A DNA stretch of 64,000 bases from Ficedula albicollis. Taxonomy: Eukaryota > Chordata > Aves > Passeriformes > Muscicapidae. The stretch covers positions 46,412,864-46,476,863 of the forward strand of contig NC_021677.1 in assembly GCF_000247815.1 (NCBI RefSeq), given 5' to 3'. Below, in pieces: positions 52,559-63,230 of this stretch. The notes under the pieces are model-generated. The model saw nothing but the letters and a program-made list of their open reading frames with translations, ran no database searches and had not been told where the DNA came from. The translations under genes were made by a program, and so were the position numbers. Numbering within the stretch: the stretch's first letter is position 1; each line of letters begins with the position of its first letter.

Positions 52559-53640
52559 TCGTGCCTCCCGCCCTGTCGGTGCCCTCTGCCCGCCCCCTGC
52601 CCTGTTCGTGCCTCCCGCCCTGTCGGTGCCCTCTGCCCGCCCCCTGCCCTGTTCGTGCCTCCCGCCCTGTCGGTGCCCTCTGCCCGCCCCCTGCCCTGTT
52701 CGTGCCTCCCGCCCTGTCGGTGCCCTCTGCCCGCCCCCTGCCCTGTTCGTGCCTCCCGCCCTGTCGGTGCCCTCTGCCCGCCCCCTGCCCTGTTCGTGCC
52801 TCCCGCCCTGTCGGTGCCCTCTGCCCGCCCCCTGCCCTGTTCGTGCCTCCCGCCCTGTCGGTGCCCTCTGCCCGCCCCCTGCCCTGTTCGTGCCTCCCGC
52901 CCTGTCGGTGCCCTCTGCCCGCCCCCTGCCCTGTTCGTGCCTCCCGCCCTGTCGGTGCCCTCTGCCCGCCCCCTGCCCTGTTCGTGCCTCCCGCCCTGTC
53001 GGTGCCCTCTGCCCGCCCCCTGCCCTGTTCGTGCCTCCCGCCCTGTCGGTGCCCTCTGCCCGCCCCCTGCCCTGTTCGTGCCTCCCGCCCTGTCGGTGCC
53101 CTCTGCCCGCCCCCTGCCCTGTTCGTGCCTCCCGCCCTGTCGGTGCCCTCTGCCCGCCCCCTGCCCTGTTCGTGCCTCCCGCCCTGTCGGTGCCCTCTGC
53201 CCGCCCCCTGCCCTGTTCGTGCCTCCCGCCCTGTCGGTGCCCTCTGCCCGCCCCCTGCCCTGTTCGTGCCTCCCGCCCTGTCGGTGCCCTCTGCCCGCCC
53301 CCTGCCCTGTTCGTGCCTCCCGCCCTGTCGGTGCCCTCTGCCCGCCCCCTGCCCTGTTCGTGCCTCCCGCCCTGTCGGTGCCCTCTGCCCGCCCCCTGCC
53401 CTGTTCGTGCCTCCCGCCCTGTCGGTGCCCTCTGCCCGCCCCCTGCCCTGTTCGTGCCTCCCGCCCTGTCGGTGCCCTCTGCCCGCCCCCTGCCCTGTTC
53501 GTGCCTCCCGCCCTGTCGGTGCCCTCTGCCCGCCCCCTGCCCTGTTCGTGCCTCCCGCCCTGTCGGTGCCCTCTGCCCGCCCCCTGCCCTGTTCGTGCCT
53601 CCCGCCCTGTCGGTGCCGCCTGCCCGCCCGCCGCCCTGCC
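52559..53640. repeat. 47-bp minisatellite, 22 near-perfect units plus a degenerate end unit
   Basis: The phrase gtgcctcccgccctgtcggt begins at 52561 and recurs every 47 bp to 53595: exactly 22 periods, followed by a degenerate 23rd unit. Units appear identical. The minus strand of each unit carries G-runs in the pattern G3-N2-G5-N1-G3-N4-G3, a canonical G-quadruplex motif, and a GC-box-like GGGGCGGGC. Each unit has four CpGs, roughly 90 in total. The unit contains no stop codon in any frame on either strand and 47 is not a multiple of three, so all six frames stay open and give 400-odd-codon spurious ORFs with a 47-residue repeat. The array is probably a VNTR; true copy number may differ from the assembly. 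Confidence 0.97.
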
Positions 53641-53800
53641 CCGCTTCAGGCCCGCCAGCCCCGCGGTGCCGCTCACGGCGCTCCCCGGCGGCAGCAGCAG
53701 GGTCCCTGGCATTGCTGCAATAGCATGGAATAAAGCTGCTGCAATGAGCACGTCCGGCCGAGCCAGCAAAGGCACCAGAGGAGAAATACGGGGTGTGCGA
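53641..53800. promoter_or_regulatory. GC-rich distal flank of the 47-bp array
   Basis: Unique GC- and CpG-rich sequence closing the GC-rich domain (cccgcggtgccgctcacgg, then an ATG at 53743 with a 71-codon frame to 53958). The frame encodes no protein I recognise. It could be the far edge of a bipartite CpG island interrupted by the minisatellites. Confidence 0.35.
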
Positions 53801-56800
53801 ATGTCTGACCTACAGCCTGATCTGTACCGGCTAGGAGTGAAAAATCCTTGTCGTTACAAAGGGTATTTTTTCCTGCAGAGGTTGGTTCTTGGGAAGTTTG
53901 AGCAAGGCTGCTGCGGGGCCTCTGAGCATCACTTGTTGAGTGACCCCTTGCAGCGCTGAGCATGGAGCATAAAGGGGATTCCTACTCGGTTCTTTCACCT
54001 GGTGCCTGCAGACCAACTTTAACAGAGGTTGTGGAGCTCAGAAACTTCAGCAGGCAGCTGAAAGGTGGAAGGCAGCCATGCTGTTGGACCCAGCTAAGTG
54101 TACTGCTGGTGTCCAGTGCTGGTGCTGGGTGTCATCACTGCTAGCAGCACGCAATAGCCACAGGTCTATGATCACTTATGTATGGCCTGAACGTTTTTTT
54201 AAAACTCAATGTCAGATAAAATTATTGCAGGCATATGCCTTTCAGAAAACTATATTCAGGGCCCTGTCTTCATTCTGTACCAATATCTCTTTATATAGAA
54301 TTCAGACTTGGATCAGCAGATGGGAAAGGGAAGCAATGGGGCAGCTCGTAAACTTGGTTTGGCTTAACAAAATCTTGAAACAAAGAATGTTACACTATGG
54401 AAATAAACTTCAAAGTTCGCAGCAGCATCAGGGTCTGCAGTATCCTGGGCACTAGATGTGATTTCTGCCAAAGATTTTTTCCTTCAAAGTATCTTCTCAC
54501 ATTAACCCCCTGATAGTTTTTAATAAATTATTTCAGTGAAATTTGAAATAAACACTGAAAAATTATTGCTGACTCATAAAACAAAGTTCCATGTGGCAGC
54601 TGGATAGTAGATACAGTCAACAGAACAATAAGGGGCAGGTCCATTTTCTCCATTGAATGATACTCATTACATGCACGTATATTTGAAGTATTGTGAAAAT
54701 ATTCAGTGAAGATTAAATGTTTAAATCCACTAAGCACTGCATTTCAATTCTCTTCTAACTCTGGAAATAACAAGGAAGACTAAGTTGTATTTCTAGTCAT
54801 CATGACCAAGATCTTAGTGTTAAAATTACAGATGTATGTATTAATCATACATTATTTGCTCTGTTCATTTAGGGACATGTCTCCTCTGAAATATGCTGGG
54901 TACTAAGCCAGGTTGCAGACGTTTCAGACTTCAAACTTGTGATGACTGACAGTGGCAGCTTTAATGCGTTTCTAGATGGTGTGTGTATGTCCTATCTGCA
55001 CATATGTAATGCAGTGTAAGTTTAAGAGCACTACATTGTAGCAAACTAAAGGTCTACAGATTATTTGCTATTAAGGTAATATTTTTATGATTAGTTGTCA
55101 CATCCTGGAAAACAGAAAAAAGTCATTGCCTTGCAAAAGACCATGCAATTTTTTTCCCCTCTGCCACTTTCTATGCACAGCCTTAGTTGCCACATGCCCA
55201 TCTATGAACTTGAAAAAGTCGATGAAATCACTGCTGGAGACTATCATGCAAGTGCATCAATGCACAGAAGTCCAAAACATGTATAAACATTATTTTCAAA
55301 TAGTCCCAAACACCCAAGAAGCCCAAAACCAAACCAAAAGTATATTTTATTTAAACTTATTACATATTACCATACTGTTCTCTTAAACACCTGTTGTGTT
55401 CTTCTGCTACCTCACATCACTTCTAAGGCAGAACAGCCAGAAAAGATTTCAGATTTTTTAAGTCCTGAAGGGGACGGACCTTTCGCCACTAGGGAAAGAG
55501 CTGCCAGACATTCCAGCTATAGTTCAAAGGGACCCTCTTTGAACAAGAACATTTTTACTGGGTTTATTATTTCAAAGTCTTGCATCCTTAAGACACACAG
55601 ACCTCAAGATGGGGAATGGGCATTCCATTCCTTCAGTTAACCTGACAAAAGGAGACTACTGTGCACTGAAAAGAAAGCACTGCAGAACACAGCTCCTTTA
55701 GGAGCTGAGGCTCAGAAAGACAGGATTGTACAAAACCTGTGTGAGAGCTGTCAGCAGAGCTGAGGCAGTTGGCACTTACCTTCTCACTTCATCAGGGACT
55801 GACTCCTGGAGTCAAAGATGTTCATCTTCCCTCGAACACCAAAAGAAATGCACCAGTTGTGATGCTTGAGGGGAACAAAACTGGAAGTGGCAGCATGTAC
55901 CAGTGGGAGGAGTAGAGTGTTTTCTGTGTTTTTCAAAGGGAGCATTATTAAAAAAAATTCCACAATTATAATTAAAAAGAAAGTCTTATCCCTCTTATAA
56001 TTATCTTAAATTACTTAATTTAAAGGTTTGAAATATTGGCTTTTTCTCTCTGTTATTGTTTTGTTCTAGGCTCATTTACATCAATGAAACAAGACTGACT
56101 GGTTTTCATTTGGTCTTGGAAGACAGGCACAAAAACCCCATAGTAGTAATACTGAATCTTGATTAAACAGTTATTTAGTCCAAAATGAGTGGCAAGGTCA
56201 GAGGTGTCAATTCAAGATAAGAGAGTGGACCCTGTTCTCAAAGTGGAGGCAATTGTGCTTTCAAATTTTCATGCACTGGCACTCTGTTGCTATGTTCATA
56301 TCACTTTAGGGAATGTACAGATCATCTCTAAAAACCCTTCTGATTACTATGGAAATAAGAATCAACAAATAAACCAATAAATCATTTACATACCTACCAG
56401 TATTCTTCTGATCCTCTACACTGCTGTTTTATTTCTCCCACCCCATCTTTCAAACATATTTTCAGAGTCAAACCAATATCTACTTGGCAGAATTTCTTTA
56501 AACACATATTCTTATATCACCTCAGTATTACTAAGTGGCTCATCTTTTTATAACTGAAGGCAATTCTCTGCATATGTAGTCTAAAAATGCTGTCTAACTT
56601 AAAGCTACAGAATCTGTTATTGCAGTAATCACTCCCTCACTAAGTCTGTACATCAGTGCCTGAAGTGGGAAGCCCTCCCTTTCTTCAGTGCATTAGTATT
56701 GACAAAGCTAGTCCTTCAAATACATTTTTAATAACCTTTTTATATGGTGCAATATCACTGAAAGTTCACTGCATTTATTTTTGTCAGTTCGGAATGATGG

Positions 56801-58673
56801 GATTTTATATGAAAGGATTGAAAAGATTTTTTCTGTTAGTGCTCTTCATTTTAAAGGCTGCAAAGCATTAATGCTGTGAACGTTAATATTTTGGCCTGAT
56901 ACATAATCTGCCTCTGCACATATTGCAGCTGGGCTAATGGGAGAAACCAGAAAAGTAGCTTTGTGGATCAGGAGTACAGCCAGATTGCAAGGATCTCCTT
57001 TATGGTTGATGATTTCCATTTCTTTTTTGATTTTTGAAATGTCACTGTACCAGAACAGTTGCATAGGCTGCCTTTCATGTTATTGGAGACATCAAAGGCA
57101 GGTACTGAGGACCTGTCTCTTTACTGTTTTCCACCTTTTTCAGGCACTAACACTCCCACCTAATGAGTCCAACATGCTACAAAAATAGCATCCTGTGCAT
57201 GAGAGGCATGCTAGCCCTTATTGTGTTGGGGGTGCCAGTGTGCAGCTTTCCAGCTCTTGGAAGCTTTGAGCCTAGGTCTAGTCACACCTAACCACAGCAG
57301 CCATGTGTGAAGCATGGTCTGCTCCTGCTCCTGACCTCACCAAGGCTTGGGCTGGGAACACAGCACGAGGCTGTGGGTGGAGGCAGCAGTGTGTGACAGT
57401 GCATTGCCCCAGTGCACTGCACCCACAGAAAGTGAGGTACCAAAGCAGAAAGGTCCTGCTGGACTCCTGCTGCAGATGTCTGACCGATAAGTTTCCTGGC
57501 ACAAATCCAAAGGGATGCGTTTGCAGGATCAGCATGTGAGGTTCCAGAGATCTGCCCCAACCAGTTGCCTACATTCCCTGCTAAAGCCAGAGAAGAACCA
57601 GCTCTTAAGTGATAAGTTGAGTGGTTGCATCTGTGTGTGCACTTACTGGTGCTGGCACTGACTGGGAATCTTCCTGGCAGTCAGAACAGATGACCCAAAG
57701 AATAAAATTACCTGCCCTGCACACTACTTACCAATTTGATCCCTTGGTCAGGGGTGAGGTCCTTGGAAGAGGACATGCCTCTTCTGAAGTGAATCAACAG
57801 AAGACTTTAACATCATCCAATGTCTTTCAAGAACATGAAATTCATTTTCCAGCTTTCACTTGCAGTTAATCTGTTTATTCATGCAGGAGGGTAAAATTTA
57901 GTTCCCTTATACTAAACAGCTAAAAATTCACTCTGCAGACAAGTTTTCTGAGGAGAGAAAGAAATTCCTGAGAGCAGACCAAGACTGCTTCCTGCAAAAA
58001 GGGACTGCAATAGTCTCTTTGCTTCTCATTGCAATTAAAAAAAGTATCCTTTGCATTTCCCTATATTTAATTTTTCCTGTATTCACTTCCATTATTGGTT
58101 TATCTTTCAATCAAGGGGGTAGGCCAGGAGGAAGACTCAACAAAGAGCTCTGTTGTGTGTATGCAATAATACTGTAGCAACTGAAAACACCAAAGCAAGC
58201 TTTGTTTTTTTAATAGACAAGCTGATATGAAATGAGTTTTCTATGGGACAGAGCCAGGGGGAGTGGAGTTCATATGAGATTTTCCACACCATTTCATAGC
58301 TATCCAGTTAACAACATGCATCAAGCTACAGCAAGGGTCACCAGGTAATTTTCCTTGACACAGAATGCATGCTGCTCGTTCCATTAAACCACGTCAAGGT
58401 AATGCAGTGAATATTACACTGACTTGCCAAACTGCATTAACCCCAGTTGCTTTCTCTCCAAGACTTTAGGATAACGCCTCTTGGAATAATAGCTGCATGA
58501 GGCTTTTGAGAAATATAGTGAAGTATTGGCATCTTTGCAAAAGTTGGAATCCTTCAGCCTTCTTGAAGGAGGAAGTATGAACAATATTCATACACACCCT
58601 AATATTCATATAAAATATCATATTAGATATTAAAAAGGGACAAGAACAGGTTATTAAATGAAGTTCAGCATCT
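53801..58673. other. no gene seen
   Basis: AT-rich unique sequence with short ORFs. A GC-richer stretch at 57290-57540 has overlapping frames on both strands, none recognisable. The sequence at 58370-58530 is composition-wise similar to conserved noncoding DNA. Confidence 0.45.
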
Positions 58674-58761
58674 CACCAACAACAAGTAGGATTGAGGTTT
58701 CCTAAAAATGAAAAAAACACCAACAACAAGTAGGATTGAGGTTTCCTAAATGAAAAAAAAA
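58674..58761. repeat. two-copy tandem duplication, 44-bp unit
   Basis: The unit starting caccaacaacaagtagg at 58674 recurs at 58718, with small A-run differences at the end (aaaaatgaaaaaaa versus aaatgaaaaaaaa). Confidence 0.9.
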
Positions 58762-61644
58762 CATCAAAATCTTGAGTATGATCTCAGACAATCCTGGGTG
58801 TATAATCAGTACAGGAATCTGTCTCATCTGTACTTTAATTTTACACAGTGCAATGTTGTAAGGAGTAGCAACAACTCACTGTGACATTCCTGTGTAAACA
58901 ACATTGGGCATTATTGGAAGACCAGGAAAATATGACAATCTCTTTCAGAGCCCCAAGAACAAAGGCCCATTTCAGTTTATATGGAATTTCAATGTAGCCA
59001 GTGTATTTCATGGCAAGCCATGTCATAGCTACAAATTCCTCAGTTATTTTCACTATTTGGAGCAGAAGAGTTATCACATCTTCCATTCCTTTGTTTGATT
59101 TCAGCTGAATCCCTGGAAAGCTGTGTGTCACACTTCTCTACCTACATTTTATGTTGACATCCTCCTGTGAAAAATGACAGGTGTGATGGGCAGATTTTGC
59201 TGGCTCGCACAAGACTTCATTTATACGTAATAAAAGTTCTTCATTCCTATGTGCACTGCTTTTATGTAGCTAATTTAGAGTCCTGGGGCTATTCTAGTTA
59301 AAACCTAGCAGTTCTATATCCTCGTAACAGACTCTGTATCAATACCACCATGTTGTCCTGCTAAAACATCTCAGTTTTAGGTGGGAAAAGAATTCAAGTG
59401 TTCAAGTCTCCTGCTCCTGCTTGCTTACTGTCAATTACAGCATCTATTGCATCACCAGCAGTATTAAAGCTGCAGTATCTTCTGCACCAACTCATTTCAG
59501 ACAAGCTGTGAGAGTGATGACCATCATCTCCAAGTCAAGCTGCATCTGAAACTCAGCCTGATTCTCAACATTTCTGAATCCTGTGACCAGGAACCCCAGT
59601 CCTATATTTGTGAGCCACTGAAAGAATCCAGCAGGACCAAGCAGTAAAATTACAGCCCAACTTCAGTGAAATCTGCAGAAGGAAATATTTTTTCTTTCAG
59701 TTTTTAGAAATGAGATACATGGTACCGGCATTTTCTTAATTACAATGAAGAGTTTGTGAAATTCAGTAGTTTTCCAGCTGGAATTTCATCCCACAAAAAT
59801 CACAGTACTGAGTATCTAGTAATGATAGTGGAAAAGAAAGGCTCCAACAAGAAATTAATTTATATGGAAAGATCTGGGCTTTTAATTAAAAAAAAAAAAA
59901 AAGAAAGGCAATTGCAAGTAACTAGTCCAGCTTCTAAAGTAGATCGGTTAAATTTTCAAAATATGCATGGAGAGTTGCTTTTAAAACTGACACCTGCACA
60001 TGCCTTTTAGTTTATGTAATTTTAAAACATGTTCTCACTATACTATTTTCCTTGTTTATATCACACTGGTACTACTGAACCTTGAAATGTAATTCTTTGG
60101 GGACCCTTAGCAGTGATATGCTTGCTCTTTTTATATATTACATTATTATTGTTATTTATTTACACCAATGACACAAAGAATTCTTCACTAATATCACAAT
60201 GACTCCATTCTCTGGAATAAAAGACTACCTGACACAAGTCATCATCACAGCTCCTGGCAGTATCTTGGTTGTGACTTATTAAGGACTATTCTGTCAAAAA
60301 GCCAAGTTTCTTTTCTTTGAAAGAAGGCCCAAAGAATTCATTTAAAATGACAGAATAAAGTGGCTTGGAGTAGCTAACAAGCACAGTACAGTAAATAAAA
60401 TCAGTTTGTTTTTAATATAGTAAATACCACTGGCTGAAAGTCATATTTTAGAATACATTTATTATAAGAAACTACTTATATAATGAAAGTAAATCTAAAA
60501 ATCCAATATAATTTTCATCATTTATGCCATTTGTTTGCTTTTTACATTTCATTCTTCTTAGATAATGAAAATAGACTGCTTTTTTTCCTTGGCAGTATCA
60601 TATTTCTGATTGTCAGACACTTGCCAAGGCTGCAGTGATTGGGTTTTGGACACTTCAGGGGAAATGGTGAAATTATGTTTACAGCAAAGGGGTGAGCAGG
60701 GGAGTTCTTGAAAACACACGTGTAGTTTGGTCAGATCAGAGCCTGCCCCCACGAGTGACAGTCAGCAAACAGCAAATACCAGCCCATGCTGCAGAGGTCT
60801 GGGTCACACAGTGACTCTTCAAAAGTCAGTGCAAGTCCCACCAGAAAGTGCTCCCATAAAGCATTCCCTTTCCTTGCTCAGCAGCCAGGAGCCAGAACCT
60901 GGGTTTGGTTTGGTTCCAGAGCACCTGGGCTTTGCTCAGGTTCAGACTCACACTGGACACAGGGAGCTGAACTACCACTTCGGGTCCCAGCAAGGGAGGT
61001 TCAATTGGTTCGTCTCAGGGACTGGTTCTACCTTGTTTAACACCGTAAATGAAGTCATCTGAAGAATGAGAAAGGAATCCACAGCTGTAAGATATTTTTT
61101 CAAAAGAAAGACCTAGCTAAGACCTGGCTCCAAATGGAGGGATGTAGGCCACTGTCAGAATTGAGAGGTCTGCATACCTGTGACAATTTGGGTAGTAGTT
61201 TTTGGAGAACAGTTAAGTGCCTGCCTCTCATTTTCACAGTTTCTGTTAACTGGAGTAAATTTCCATCCAAAGAAATCTGTCCTTCAGTGAAACACAGCTA
61301 CAGACATTATCTCACTAATGAGCTGATGCTGGATGCAACATCCCTGAGTCTCAGGAAGGTCTGGGTTTGAATTCCCTGGTTTGGGTAGAGTCTTATTTTT
61401 GAACTCTAAATCCCTGGTATCTTCCAGCGAGATAAAAATCCAACTGAGTAGAACTCATTTTCAGAACCTACAGTTTTTGAGGTCAGGGACATGAGGGATT
61501 ACACCTAAAATGATCTTTGAGTTTATGATTCTTTCCCTTGAAGTTGCTTAAGATTTTAACAGGGGGGTTTTATTACAGTTTAATATTAAACATCCTCATT
61601 TAGCTAATGCTATTAGAAGAACCTGATTTCTTGCAAATTCTTAT
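58762..61644. other. no gene seen
   Basis: AT-rich unique sequence with a poly-A run at about 59889-59903. The plus-strand open frame at 60727-61062 (111 codons) has no recognised domain. Confidence 0.45.
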
Positions 61645-61658
61645 ACACTAGGGGGTGC
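61645..61658 (+). promoter_or_regulatory. CTCF-like motif
   Basis: The 14-mer acactagggggtgc matches the CTCF core (CCACTAGGGGGCGC-type) at 12 of 14 positions. One mismatch falls in the informative GGC part. It is a candidate insulator/loop-anchor site; motif match alone is weak. Confidence 0.3.
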
Positions 61659-63014
61659 AAACATCCTTTTAATGAATCCAGAAATAAATGGTCTCATCAA
61701 TACCAGCAAAGAAAGTGCCTGGTCCTGTACTAAAGCTTGTGTGGAAAATACCTAATGTTTTAAGTCACTTTTGACTCATACAAATGAATAAATAAAAGTG
61801 CTGCTTTCAGCAACAGCTTTTTAATGTTTTCTGGGTTTATATGTGGAACAGAGAAGATGCTAACGTAGGAGTTACATAACAGGAGGATTCAGATCCAGCC
61901 TGCTTTGCATGCCATTGCCGGCAGCTTTCTCGTGTCCTGTGGTGACTCACACTCTGCCGTAAGCTTCGCAGAGGGACAGTCTCAACTTTTTACCCCACAT
62001 TTTCATATCATTATGTGACAAGTTAGTTTGACTAACTGACTCAGGCACTGGCTGAAGTCTGCCTTTCAAAGCACTTATCCTTCTGTTGTTACACCAAGAT
62101 CTGTCTCTTGCAAGTCATGGTATGAGGCACAGTGGGCTGAGCAGGGCAATGTTGTTTCACCTGCATGGAACAAAGTGCTGATTTTCTCAGCTTGTGCCAA
62201 TAGGGCTTTTAAGCTTTTACTTAACAGGAAACAGTGGTTGTTCTGATGAATGTGATGGGATTGCTGACAGGCATTGAGTGTTAATCATATGTTTATGTAC
62301 CAGTAAAAGCAATGGAGCAGTGTTGAGTACCAATACAGATTTCCAGCTCCAGCATCAGTCAGTCTTCAGTCCCTCTGCTTAAGCATCGTTACTTACTCAT
62401 ACATCTTTACTTTCACACAGGGAACAGAGCATCTGAGGAGGTATCATCCTCTCATAATAATGCATTCTCCTTTTAGGTCACAGAAATAATTCTGCAGCTA
62501 CAAAGCAGTGCTTATGAATGCAGGAGCCTCTTGTGCAACATTTCTCCCTTTGCATTTATTCATTTGGCCATTCCTTATCTCAAGAAGGCATGATTGGAGG
62601 CCCCAGAGTCCCTTCTCCTAAATGATGTACAGAAATTTCTAAAATCTGAACTCATAAATTAAGCTTGGAGAAAAATCCCATGGTTTTATGCACATCTGTT
62701 TTGCCTAGATTCTGTTTTTCCAAATGTATAGGGGATTTGCAGATGTCTTTGCATCTCAGACACAAATGCCGTCTTGTGATTGATGGAACCCTATTTAAAT
62801 ACCTGAAACTCTGCTTTACCACTGGATACCATTCACACCATCAGCTTTTATTTTTGCAGAGTGTTTCATATTACCTTATTTTTCCTGTGTTGCCTTCATC
62901 ACTGCATCAAAACAAAACAAGAGGATTAAAGCAGGTCAATGCATTATGGTTACATTTTTTTTCTAAGGGAGAGCAGACCATTCCAAACGCCATTAAGACA
63001 GAATCCTGATTGAA
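61659..63014. other. no gene seen; possible regulatory motifs
   Basis: Unique sequence. The segment 61860-62060 and the segment 62140-62290 (SOX/TCF-type AACAAAG near 62169, MEIS/TGIF-type CTGACAGG near 62255) look like noncoding regulatory DNA in composition. These are motif-level observations only. Confidence 0.3.
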
Positions 63015-63230
63015 TCTGGTGCAGCCAGATTAAATGCATGTTAATAGAGAAGGACAATTATTGTTGACTTCCTAATGCAAACAAGAACTTCAGACACTGA
63101 TTTCTATCAGCCCATTAGAGCTGGCTGAATTCTACACACTGTTTTAACAGTTGCTTAGCAATGGCAAATAAGCTGTTCTGTTTCTTATCACTAGCGGTAT
63201 AGTTAGAACAATACGTATTATTGAACTGAA
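63015..63230. promoter_or_regulatory. candidate enhancer with POU, SOX and RFX motifs
   Basis: Within about 130 bp: a POU-type ATGCATGTTAAT at 63034-63045, an inverted SOX-pair-like ACAATTATTGT at 63054-63064, an octamer-like ATGCAAAC at 63075-63082, and a near-perfect RFX X-box GTTGCTTAGCAAT at 63150-63162. No repeat or ORF explains this segment. Clusters of these motifs are typical of vertebrate neural enhancers. The motifs are seen; enhancer function is inferred. Confidence 0.35.

Noticed and set aside
51427..53640. CRISPR array
   Set aside because: The repeats are direct head-to-tail minisatellites without unique spacers, in a vertebrate-type genome.
52503..53959. Four open frames of 406 to 434 codons (three plus, one minus) as protein-coding genes
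   Set aside because: They are produced entirely by the stop-free 47-bp minisatellite, appear in several frames and both strands with the same cyclic peptide, and have no domain.
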